From Synergistales bacterium (GTDB lineage: Bacteria > Synergistota > Synergistia > Synergistales > Thermovirgaceae): DNA of 7,574 nt. The translations under genes and the position numbers were made by a program. Of the stretch, positions 1 through 5,177 are shown piece after piece. The first letter of the stretch is position 1; each line of letters begins with the position of its first letter. The stretch covers positions 1-7,574 of the forward strand of contig JAHDOX010000100.1 of assembly GCA_018434645.1 (NCBI GenBank), given 5' to 3'. Below the pieces are notes generated by a model, which saw only the letters and a program-made list of their open reading frames with translations, did no database searches and was not told the origin of the DNA.

Positions 1-1294
1 TATAAGATTGAGCAAAACCCTCTCTGGCCAGGCGACGCATGACTTTCGGGCGAGTGAAGGCTTCGGCGAGAAAGATTACATCGGGGTTGTCTTTTCTGAT
101 TTCTTTTATCAACCAACTCCAGAAGGGGAAGGGTTTGGTGTGTGGATTGTCCACACGAAAGATCCGTATTCCCTGGTCGACCCAAAAGGACGTTACGCTT
201 TTTAATTCCTCCCAAAGTTCTTCCCAATGGTCCGTCTCAAAATTGAAGGGTACCACGTCCTGGTATTTTTTTGGTGGATTTTCTGCATATTGAATACTGC
301 CGTCGGGTCGCCACCTGAACCACTCTGGATGGGTTTTAATATATGGATGATCCCTGGAGCACTGGAAGGCCAGGTCAATGGCGACTTCCATGTCCAGCTC
401 CCTTGCTTTACGAACGAAGTTCCTGAAATCTTCGAGGGTTCCAAGTTCGGGATGAATTGCGGTATGCCCCCCGAGGTCCGAACCGATGGCCCAGGGACAT
501 CCCGGGTCATGCGGTCCGGCAGGGAGCGTGTTATTCGGGCCTTTTCGATCAGTGAAGCCAATAGGGTGAACAGGGGGAAGATAGACTACATCAAAACCCA
601 TTCTGGCTATTTCGGAAAGCCTGTCAGCGGCGTTTTCGAGGTTTCCTCCCATTTGGCCGTTGCAGGTAGAACGCGGGAAAAACTCGTACCATGTGCTGAA
701 CCTTGCCTTTGGCCGGACCACGTCCACTTCAAAGGGTTGCCGGGGTTCGGTCACGAAACCTTTGCTGTCCTCGTTTCTGATCATCAAAAGCTTTAAAGTT
801 TCCTCGTTCAGTATCGAGTTTATCAGGTTCAGGTTACTGGTGCTGGATACGCGCTCCAGGTAATCAAAAAGCAGGCTGTGATCGGGATTCGATGCTTTAC
901 CAGCATACTTTCTTATTTCGACACACAAGAGGTCACGATCTGTTATAGTCGCCTCGTCGGCTTCGAGCTTTTTGCCGAAGTCTTTTACAAGGGTGGCGAA
1001 TCTGTCGATATTTCCGCGAATGGCATACCTGTACATGGCCATATTTTCGACCAGGAAGGTGGCACGCCAGCGATCGTTGCCTACGTGAACCATGGGATAT
1101 TCTTCCCAATTTTGGACTTTTAGGGTGGTGTCTCTGCTGACAAGCAAAGTCGCCTTTATTTCGTCATGACCGTCGGCGAATACGTCGGCTTCAACCACAA
1201 CTGACTCCCCTGGTATTCTCCTTATAGGGAAACGACCGTTGGCAATGCAGGGTGAAATGTTTTCGATAACCACACGGATAGTGCCTTCTTTCAT
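1..1294 (-). CDS. glgE: GlgE, alpha-1,4-glucan:maltose-1-phosphate maltosyltransferase (N-terminal part, cut by left edge)
   Basis: GlgE transfers maltose from maltose-1-phosphate to the non-reducing end of an alpha-1,4-glucan in the cytoplasm; it belongs to family GH13_3. I translated the minus strand from ATG at 1294-1292: the frame stays open for 431 codons and leaves the window, so the C-terminal third is missing (family members are about 650-700 residues). The N-terminal domain shows GRFPIRRIPGE and DVFADGHDE, typical of GlgE. The GH13 barrel follows, with VVYLPPVHPIGF near residue 240, CPWAIGSDLGGHTAIHPELG near 263-285 and DLAFQCSRDHPY near 307-319. The likely nucleophile is Asp382 in FRVDNPHTKP and the likely acid/base is Glu411 in FLAEAF, spaced 29 residues apart as in the characterised Streptomyces enzyme. 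The start is set by AGGTGA at 1300-1305, five bases upstream. No frameshift is seen. Partner genes (treS, mak, glgB) are not in the window. Confidence 0.95.
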   Translation of the reverse strand, partial: MKEGTIRVVIENISPCIANGRFPIRRIPGESVVVEADVFADGHDEIKATLLVSRDTTLKVQNWEEYPMVHVGNDRWRATFLVENMAMYRYAIRGNIDRFATLVKDFGKKLEADEATITDRDLLCVEIRKYAGKASNPDHSLLFDYLERVSSTSNLNLINSILNEETLKLLMIRNEDSKGFVTEPRQPFEVDVVRPKARFSTWYEFFPRSTCNGQMGGNLENAADRLSEIARMGFDVVYLPPVHPIGFTDRKGPNNTLPAGPHDPGCPWAIGSDLGGHTAIHPELGTLEDFRNFVRKARELDMEVAIDLAFQCSRDHPYIKTHPEWFRWRPDGSIQYAENPPKKYQDVVPFNFETDHWEELWEELKSVTSFWVDQGIRIFRVDNPHTKPFPFWSWLIKEIRKDNPDVIFLAEAFTRPKVMRRLAREGFAQSY

Positions 1295-1353
1295 CTCTGT
1301 CACCTACTTTCAGGTCGCGATAGAAAAAACAGAAATTGATATGTTGTATATAT

Positions 1354-1381
1354 ATGATAAAGTACTGAAGAGCATATGCAA
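1354..1381 (-). promoter_or_regulatory. Possible promoter for glgE
   Basis: On the minus strand, TTGCAT (complement of 1376-1381) and TATCAT (complement of 1354-1359) are separated by 16 bases in an AT-rich 95-base gap upstream of glgE. This fits a sigma-70-type promoter with a leader of roughly 50 bases. The AT-rich run at 1341-1360 offers other possible -10 boxes. The upstream gene at 1390-1908 has the same direction and shows no terminator, so glgE could also be transcribed by read-through. Confidence 0.35.
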
Positions 1382-1389
1382 GGGGGATT

Positions 1390-1908
1390 TTAAAACCTCT
1401 GCTGAGCTTCCTCGGTCAACAGTATCATCAAAAGTTTCGTATCGTCTCCGCCTTTTAAATATTCGTCGACGATAGCAAGGTATGTTAGCCCATTTCCCGT
1501 AGTGCTGTGCGATACAAAAAGCACCAGGGCTTCTTCTTCGTGAACCGGCTTGTATTTCGGGTGGTTCCTTTCAATCTCGTTTACCAGCGTTTCCACATTT
1601 ACCAAGAGCGGGTCGAATTCAAGCTCTACCGCATGTATAAGCCTGTCGTCTTTTATAAAAATCGAAATCCGCAAAAGGCCGTCAGGCTTTGGAATGTCCT
1701 CGCAGGAATATGCGCCTGACTCACTGCCTTTTTGCAGGTTGCTGCAATTTACTTCATCGAGAGGGGCGTAAAGCTGCATGCCTTTTTCTGAAACAAAATC
1801 CAGAAAACAGGTGGATGGTTCTTCGTTAAAACCCTGCCAAAGCCCCCAAAGGGCCAGTACCAGGATTAGCAAAGCGAACACAAACACGGGAAGCACGAAA
1901 CGTTTCAT
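1390..1908 (-). CDS. Membrane-anchored extracytoplasmic protein of unknown function
   Basis: I do not recognise this 172-residue protein. Residues 1-3 are basic (MKR) and are followed by one strongly hydrophobic segment at about 4-25, which could be a signal anchor or an uncleaved signal peptide. No convincing lipobox is seen. The rest is soluble and mildly acidic and should lie outside the cytoplasmic membrane. It has three cysteines (34, 55, 69) soon after the membrane segment, which could form a disulfide if exported. The C-terminal half looks alternately alpha and beta (hydrophobic strands near 80-97 and 126-134). The ATG start at 1908 overlaps the stop of the small upstream ORF as ATGA, and no good Shine-Dalgarno lies close by, so translational coupling is likely. 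It lies 95 bases upstream of glgE on the same strand, but nothing in it points to glucan metabolism. Confidence 0.75.
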   Translation of the reverse strand: MKRFVLPVFVFALLILVLALWGLWQGFNEEPSTCFLDFVSEKGMQLYAPLDEVNCSNLQKGSESGAYSCEDIPKPDGLLRISIFIKDDRLIHAVELEFDPLLVNVETLVNEIERNHPKYKPVHEEEALVLFVSHSTTGNGLTYLAIVDEYLKGGDDTKLLMILLTEEAQQRF

Positions 1909-2099
1909 GGTATTCTGTTTTCAAACCTTTCCTGATAGGATAAAAACGATTGCAGAAGCAGAATGATACAAACATACACCAATTGTGCCGACGGTTCCAA
2001 TAAACCGGCAAATAAGCCATAAAACCGATCTGCTTTTGTAATCGGTCTGGTTGGTTTTGTGAAATATTGAAGCGAGCTTGTTCTCCTTGTAGTTTTCAT
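1905..2099 (-). CDS. Possible small single-helix membrane protein
   Basis: This 64-residue ORF begins with ATG at 2099-2097 and ends with TGA at 1907-1905, overlapping the next start by ATGA. It has a basic N-terminus (MKTTRRTSSL and more Lys/Arg to residue 25), one hydrophobic segment at about residues 31-53 (including QLVYVCIILLLQSF) and a short charged tail. By the positive-inside rule the N-terminus should be cytoplasmic. Support for a real gene is the exact coupling overlap with the downstream gene and the lack of any other gene here. Against it are the weak ribosome binding site before this ATG and the absence of any family I can name. An AAGGAG lies inside the ORF near codons 4-6, but no usual start codon follows it at proper spacing. 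The frame stays open further upstream, so the start is uncertain. Confidence 0.45.
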   Translation of the reverse strand: MKTTRRTSSLQYFTKPTRPITKADRFYGLFAGLLEPSAQLVYVCIILLLQSFLSYQERFENRIP

Positions 2100-2123
2100 G
2101 CGAAGGGTTTGAACAAGAAATAC

Positions 2124-2152
2124 AGTGTAATGTTGTATAATGTATATTTGAA
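2124..2152 (-). promoter_or_regulatory. Possible leftward promoter in the divergent gap
   Basis: The minus strand reads TTCAAA (complement of 2147-2152), then 17 bases, then TACACT (complement of 2124-2129). Together they could serve the leftward genes at 1905-2099 and 1390-1908. The match to consensus is modest. The site overlaps the TATAAT box of the rightward MOSC gene, so the two promoters would compete if both are real. Confidence 0.3.
2136..2141 (+). promoter_or_regulatory. -10 box for the MOSC gene
   Basis: A perfect TATAAT lies 27 bases upstream of the GTG start at 2169, which puts transcription start near 2148 with a leader of about 20 bases. No good -35 is found at 16-18 bases: the nearest TTGAAC (2109-2114) is 21 bases away. 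The -10 call is therefore stronger than the promoter as a whole. Confidence 0.45.
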
Positions 2153-2168
2153 TGTTGAGGGATGAGCC

Positions 2169-2603
2169 GTGGCTATTCTTTTGGCTGTTTGCAAGAGCGA
2201 ACGGAAAGAAAATCCCAAGTATCCAGTAGAACATGCTTATATCGATCCCCATGGTGGAGTAAGGGGCGACTCTCATTATGGTACAAGCACAAGGCAATTA
2301 AGCTTGTTGCGACAAGAGGATGTACAAGAGGTTGCTTCGAGATCAGGCTTTCAATTTCCTTACGGCAGCTTGGCCGAAAACTTGAGGATAGAGGGAATTC
2401 CCGAAAATGCTTTATCCCCCGGGAAACGGCTCCGCATAGGATCAAAAGTCCTTCTTGAAGTGACTGAAAAAGGCAAAAGGCCTGGGGAACCTCATAGTTA
2501 TGATTACCACGGATGGTGCCTTCTCCCGGAGGTCGGCTATTTTTTGCGAGTCCTTTCCGGCGGGGAAATTGCTCCGGGTGACGAGGTGCGTGTCCTGAAA
2601 TAG
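2169..2603 (+). CDS. MOSC domain-containing protein (stand-alone, atypical cysteines)
   Basis: This 144-residue protein is a single MOSC domain (molybdenum cofactor sulfurase C-terminal fold). Small stand-alone members are linked to molybdopterin or sulfur-transfer chemistry, but mostly without a proven reaction. Recognisable blocks are GDSHYG at 33-38, RQLSLL at 42-47, AENL at 69-72 with the following Gly-Ile turn, PGKRLRIG at 84-91, LLEVTEKGK at 95-103 and GGEIAPGDEV at 131-140. Members of this type that I recall carry GKxCHxRC around residues 102-109, the presumed sulfur-carrying cysteines. Here that stretch is GKRPGEPHS with no cysteine, and only Cys117 (GWCLLPE) remains near a conserved position. 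The start is GTG at 2169, chosen from GAGG at 2157-2160 eight bases upstream. An ATG at 2162 is in another frame. No molybdenum cofactor genes are adjacent. The fold is clear; the function is not. Confidence 0.88.
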   Translation: MAILLAVCKSERKENPKYPVEHAYIDPHGGVRGDSHYGTSTRQLSLLRQEDVQEVASRSGFQFPYGSLAENLRIEGIPENALSPGKRLRIGSKVLLEVTEKGKRPGEPHSYDYHGWCLLPEVGYFLRVLSGGEIAPGDEVRVLK

Positions 2604-2612
2604 TTCCAGGAC
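2592..2612 (+). repeat. Short inverted repeat over the MOSC stop codon
   Basis: GTCCTG at 2592-2597 and CAGGAC at 2607-2612 form a perfect 6-bp stem with a 9-base loop that contains the TAG stop. No T-run follows, so it is not a proper intrinsic terminator. It could be a weak transcription attenuator, an mRNA 3' end structure, or chance. Confidence 0.25.
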
Positions 2613-2641
2613 GGACATACTGAGAAAGTGCGCTAAAGTCT

Positions 2642-2650
2642 TGTTATAAT
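2642..2650 (+). promoter_or_regulatory. Extended -10 promoter of the mbh operon
   Basis: TGTTATAAT matches the extended -10 consensus TGnTATAAT exactly. Transcription would begin near 2657, giving a leader of about 30 bases before the GTG at 2688. The region 17 bases upstream (GAGAAA near 2622-2627) is a poor -35, as extended -10 promoters allow. It is the only promoter-like site between the MOSC stop and the first operon gene. Confidence 0.55.
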
Positions 2651-2687
2651 ATTCAGATTTTGTTGGAAAATGGAGGAGGTGAGGCCT

Positions 2688-3185
2688 GTGGTCATTTTCC
2701 TGCTTTCCGTCGTAACATACCTTCTTCTTGCCTGGAGCGGAGGCGGAATCGATCCGGCTGAAATAGCGATTGCAGTTGTCCTCGGAGGAATACTTGCGAT
2801 CGGGGCAAGGTCGTGGAATCCCGAGAGGTCCTGGACGCTTGCCGGACTCAACCCGGTGCGATGGGTTTCATTTTTAGTGTATCTTTTCGGGCCGTTTTTA
2901 TGGGGTATGGTGAAGGCCAATCTCGATGTAGCGATGAGGGTTATCACCGGCGAAATCAGACCGGGAATAGTTCGCATCGATTCGGGGCTCAAAAAGAGCC
3001 TGGCTTCGACGATGTTGGCTAACTCGATAACCCTGACACCGGGAACGCTAACTGTAGATGTGGATGATGGGCCAAAAGAGGGGAACATTTTTTATATTCA
3101 CTGGATATATGTAAGAGACGAGAATCCAGCCGAAGAAGATGTTTATGGCTCTTTCGGGAAATGGGCTAGGAGGGTAGCCGAATGA
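2688..3185 (+). CDS. mbhA: MrpE/MnhE-type antiporter subunit E (MbhA-like)
   Basis: This subunit belongs to the Mrp-like sodium/proton-translocating arm of a membrane-bound hydrogenase-type complex. The family is small and membrane-bound, and its own role within the arm is mainly structural or assembly-related. The protein has hydrophobic segments near residues 1-17, 24-41 and 57-80, then a soluble C-terminal domain with the hallmark NSITLTPGTLTVDVD near 122-136. Length from this start is 165 residues, usual for MrpE. I chose GTG at 2688 because AGGAGGTGA at 2674-2682 lies five bases ahead of it. The in-frame ATG at 2670 sits upstream of that Shine-Dalgarno and has only a weak one of its own. 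It is the first gene of the operon, and its TGA overlaps the next ATG (ATGA at 3182-3185). Confidence 0.92.
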   Translation: MVIFLLSVVTYLLLAWSGGGIDPAEIAIAVVLGGILAIGARSWNPERSWTLAGLNPVRWVSFLVYLFGPFLWGMVKANLDVAMRVITGEIRPGIVRIDSGLKKSLASTMLANSITLTPGTLTVDVDDGPKEGNIFYIHWIYVRDENPAEEDVYGSFGKWARRVAE

Positions 3186-3442
3186 ATCCGACATTTTTTG
3201 CCTGGGGCGCCACTATTATCGCCCTTTGTGCCCTGGTCATGACCGGACGTCTCATTGCAGGTCCGACAGTGCCGGACAGGGTCGTAGCCCTTGATTCGAT
3301 CAACACGCTCGTAGTAGCGATGATGGTACTTCTTTCCATTGTCTATGATTCCGTCGTAATGGTGGATGTTGCCATAGTTTATGCGGGCCTTTCCTTTGTA
3401 GGTACCATGTTTATCGCCCGCTTTATGGAAGGCGGGGTGTAA
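3182..3442 (+). CDS. mbhB: MrpF/MnhF-type antiporter subunit F (MbhB-like)
   Basis: This is an 86-residue membrane protein with three predicted helices (about 5-25, 36-56 and 60-80). The diagnostic motif GPTVPDRVVALDSINT spans residues 27-42, with the conserved Asp32 and Asp38 of the MrpF family. It is a structural part of the ion-translocating membrane arm; the exact job of MrpF is not settled. AGGAGGG at 3168-3174 gives seven-base spacing to ATG 3182. The start overlaps the preceding stop by four bases, so the two genes are probably translationally coupled. Confidence 0.93.
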   Translation: MNPTFFAWGATIIALCALVMTGRLIAGPTVPDRVVALDSINTLVVAMMVLLSIVYDSVVMVDVAIVYAGLSFVGTMFIARFMEGGV

Positions 3443-3445
3443 CAG

Positions 3446-3817
3446 ATGACTATTTTGATCGTCTTTTTCCTCGTAGTCGGGGTTACGTTCAACTTGCTTG
3501 GGACCATAGCTCTTTTTCGTTTCCCCGATGTTTTCACCCGCCTTCACGGTACTACCAAGTGCACAACCTTCGGCTCGATCTTTACATCAGGTGCGGTAAT
3601 TCTTTTTGCGATCCAAAAACTTATCGTTACCGGTGAAGGCAGGTTCGTCGCACTGGCAGTCCACGTAGCCCTGGCGATCTTTGCTTTGCTAATCACCAAT
3701 CCAACTGGTGCCCATGCCATAGCCCGGGCTGCGCATAAAAGCGGAGTTCTGCCAAAACTTGCCGTCGTGGACAGGCTTGCCGAAGACGAGAAGAAAAAGG
3801 ACGGTGTCTCGGCATGA
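3446..3817 (+). CDS. mbhC: MrpG/MnhG-type antiporter subunit G (MbhC-like)
   Basis: This is a 123-residue membrane protein with three helices (about 2-22, 41-58 and 66-86) and a charged cytoplasmic-type tail rich in Lys, Asp and Glu. The family signature is RFPDVFTRLHGTTK at residues 25-38, followed by TFGS. In Mrp antiporters and Mbh hydrogenases, subunits E, F and G form one end of the membrane arm. The gene starts three bases after the mbhB stop, with a purine-rich AAGGCGGGG just upstream. Its TGA overlaps the next ATG (ATGA at 3814-3817). Confidence 0.93.
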   Translation: MTILIVFFLVVGVTFNLLGTIALFRFPDVFTRLHGTTKCTTFGSIFTSGAVILFAIQKLIVTGEGRFVALAVHVALAIFALLITNPTGAHAIARAAHKSGVLPKLAVVDRLAEDEKKKDGVSA

Positions 3818-4077
3818 ATGGATTGGCGCATACTGCAGTGCTTGCCGCGATAGTCGTAGCAGGTTTTTTTGCCGTCTGGTTCAGGGACTTGCTCTCTTCA
3901 GTGGTTTCACTTGGGGTTTTCAGCCTTCTCCTTTCGTTGGAATTCTACATCCTCAAGGCGCCGGATGTGGCTATCGCCGAAGCTGGTATCGGCGCGGGGC
4001 TCACGACAGCCATCTATATAATCGCGCTAAGGGGATGCAACGTTTTACGCAAGGGCGGCGGAGGTGGACGCAAATGA
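3814..4077 (+). CDS. mbhD: MbhD-like subunit (DUF4040, MrpA C-terminal region homologue)
   Basis: This 87-residue protein has three hydrophobic helices (about 7-22, 27-45 and 57-73). The conserved line KAPDVAIAEAGIGAGL at residues 48-63 carries Asp51 and Glu56. This sequence occurs as part of the long C-terminal extension of MrpA in Mrp antiporters and as a separate gene, mbhD, in Mbh hydrogenases. Here it is separate, and no MrpA-type NuoL domain precedes it, which argues for the hydrogenase-type arrangement. By analogy it resembles NuoJ of complex I and helps form the ion path. The Shine-Dalgarno is weak (AAGGA about 13 bases upstream), so ATGA coupling to mbhC probably drives its translation. 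It ends in a Gly/Lys/Arg-rich tail and overlaps mbhE by ATGA. Confidence 0.9.
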   Translation: MNGLAHTAVLAAIVVAGFFAVWFRDLLSSVVSLGVFSLLLSLEFYILKAPDVAIAEAGIGAGLTTAIYIIALRGCNVLRKGGGGGRK

Positions 4078-4346
4078 AAAAAAGCGTGTTGTTTCTGATC
4101 GCTCTGCTGGTAGTCGTTGGAACACTTTGGGGCGCCCTTGACGGAATACATCCCTTCGGAGAAGTGGATAAAGCCCCCATGGATGACTATTACATCGAAA
4201 ACGCCCAGCGGGAGCGGAACGTCAATAACCTGGTGACTTCGGTTGTTTTCGATTACAGGGGTTTTGACACCCTCGGCGAGGCTGCGGTGTTATTTACGGC
4301 CGTCTGCTCGGTGCTTGCTGTGTTCAGGAAGGGAGGGTACGACTGA
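4074..4346 (+). CDS. mbhE: MbhE-like subunit (MrpA C-terminal end homologue)
   Basis: This 90-residue protein has an N-terminal helix (4-21), a hydrophilic stretch with DDYYIEN at 37-43, and a second helix (about 67-84). The signature NLVTSVVFDYRGFDTLGEA at 52-70 is the most conserved block of this family; it corresponds to the extreme C-terminus of MrpA. Glu69 in DTLGE is a candidate ion-path residue by analogy with MrpA. The start is ATG 4074: it overlaps the mbhD stop (ATGA) and has GGAGGTGG about six bases upstream. The same frame is open from 3759, but that part overlaps mbhC and mbhD and is not coding. The stop overlaps mbhF as TGATG. Confidence 0.9.
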   Translation: MKKSVLFLIALLVVVGTLWGALDGIHPFGEVDKAPMDDYYIENAQRERNVNNLVTSVVFDYRGFDTLGEAAVLFTAVCSVLAVFRKGGYD

Positions 4347-4840
4347 TGGAGCCTCTCTCCATAATTGTAAGAACCATTTGCGATATTTTTGCCTGGTTTC
4401 TGGCTGTTTTCGGTGCATACGTAATTATTCACGGCCACCTTTCGCCCGGAGGCGGTTTCCAGGGCGGAGCAGTTGTTGCCACATTCATGGCCCTTTTGCT
4501 TGTGTCTCATGGCGGCAAAAAACTGCTTTCCTTCGTAAAACCCGGACTTTATTCCTGGGCCGAAACGACGGGCCTGCTCCTTTTCATTGGGACAGGTTTC
4601 GCAGGACTTACGACAGCTTTCTTTTACAATTTCCTTGCAGGTGAAGGCGGCCTTTTCGGCGCTGTCGTTCCACTAGGAGCCAACAGCGGCATACTTAACA
4701 GTTCCGGAACCATTGCAGTGATGAACATGGCAGTAGGCCTTGAAGTCATAGGGGGGCTTTCTCTGATTATCCTGTACATGTTCAAGGGAATCCGCTTATA
4801 TGACGATACAGGAAGAGAGGAGACCGGCCATGACAGGTAA
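4346..4840 (+). CDS. mbhF: MrpB/MnhB-type antiporter subunit B (MbhF-like)
   Basis: This is a 164-residue membrane protein with about four helices (7-28, 38-55, 72-92 and 125-150). HGHLSPGGGFQGG at residues 29-41 is the MrpB hallmark. Further on are TTAFFYNFL, and NSGILNSSGTIAVMNMAVG in the region before the last helix, also usual for MnhB. It is a membrane subunit of the Mrp-like module. GGGAGGG about eight bases upstream sets ATG 4346, which overlaps the mbhE stop. The hydrophilic C-terminal tail (YDDTGREETGHDR) overlaps the start region of mbhG by 11 bases. Confidence 0.93.
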   Translation: MEPLSIIVRTICDIFAWFLAVFGAYVIIHGHLSPGGGFQGGAVVATFMALLLVSHGGKKLLSFVKPGLYSWAETTGLLLFIGTGFAGLTTAFFYNFLAGEGGLFGAVVPLGANSGILNSSGTIAVMNMAVGLEVIGGLSLIILYMFKGIRLYDDTGREETGHDR

Positions 4841-5177
4841 TATGCCCTTTCTTGTTGTAGGAATTCTTTTCTTCCTGGGTTTATATTCGATCCTTTTCGA
4901 AAGAAACCTTATAAAGATAGCAATCGGGATCACTTTGCTGGAAGCTTCTGCAAACCTGCTTCTCATCGTGCTTGGATACAGAAATGGGGGAAGCATTCCT
5001 GTTTTTACACTGGCCGGCGAAGTGGAAACTATGGTGCTTCCTACACCGCAGGCATTGACGCTGACCGCAATCGTCATAGGTCTTGCGACTTCGGCGCTGC
5101 TTTTGTCGCTGATCATGATGCTTTACAAGCATTATGGAACCCTTGACGTGCGGGAGATCAGGAGGTTACGAGGATGA
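4830..5177 (+). CDS. mbhG: MrpC/MnhC-type, NuoK-like subunit (MbhG-like)
   Basis: This 115-residue protein with three helices (about 6-22, 29-49 and 74-98) is a homologue of NuoK of complex I and MrpC. Key lines are LFERNLIKIAIGITLLEASA (22-41), with Glu38 in the second helix at the place of the NuoK-type membrane glutamate, and PTPQALTLTAIVIG (71-84). I chose ATG 4830 because AGGAG at 4818-4822 lies seven bases ahead. The frame opens earlier at 4800, but those ten residues are hydrophilic, unlike the family. The gene overlaps the mbhF end by 11 bases and mbhH by ATGA. Confidence 0.92.
   Translation: MTGNMPFLVVGILFFLGLYSILFERNLIKIAIGITLLEASANLLLIVLGYRNGGSIPVFTLAGEVETMVLPTPQALTLTAIVIGLATSALLLSLIMMLYKHYGTLDVREIRRLRG

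Noticed and set aside
8..1123. Open frames on the plus strand, and one on the minus strand at 202-561, in the first 1.1 kb
   Set aside because: They lie in other frames of glgE, whose minus-strand frame is open through the whole stretch and shows clear family motifs.
1341..1360. TATATATA stretch as a repeat element
   Set aside because: It is short and best explained as the AT-rich part of a promoter region.
1507..1966. Small plus-strand open frames and a minus-strand frame at 1826-2020
   Set aside because: They overlap the 172-residue minus-strand gene or the small ORF before it, have no ribosome binding site and show no protein-like features.
2592..2612. Intrinsic terminator after the MOSC gene
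   Set aside because: The stem is only six pairs, contains the stop codon in its loop and has no T-run after it.
3759..4073. Long upstream extension of the mbhE frame
   Set aside because: It overlaps mbhC and mbhD, reads as non-family sequence, and the ATG at 4074 has both the ATGA overlap and a good Shine-Dalgarno.
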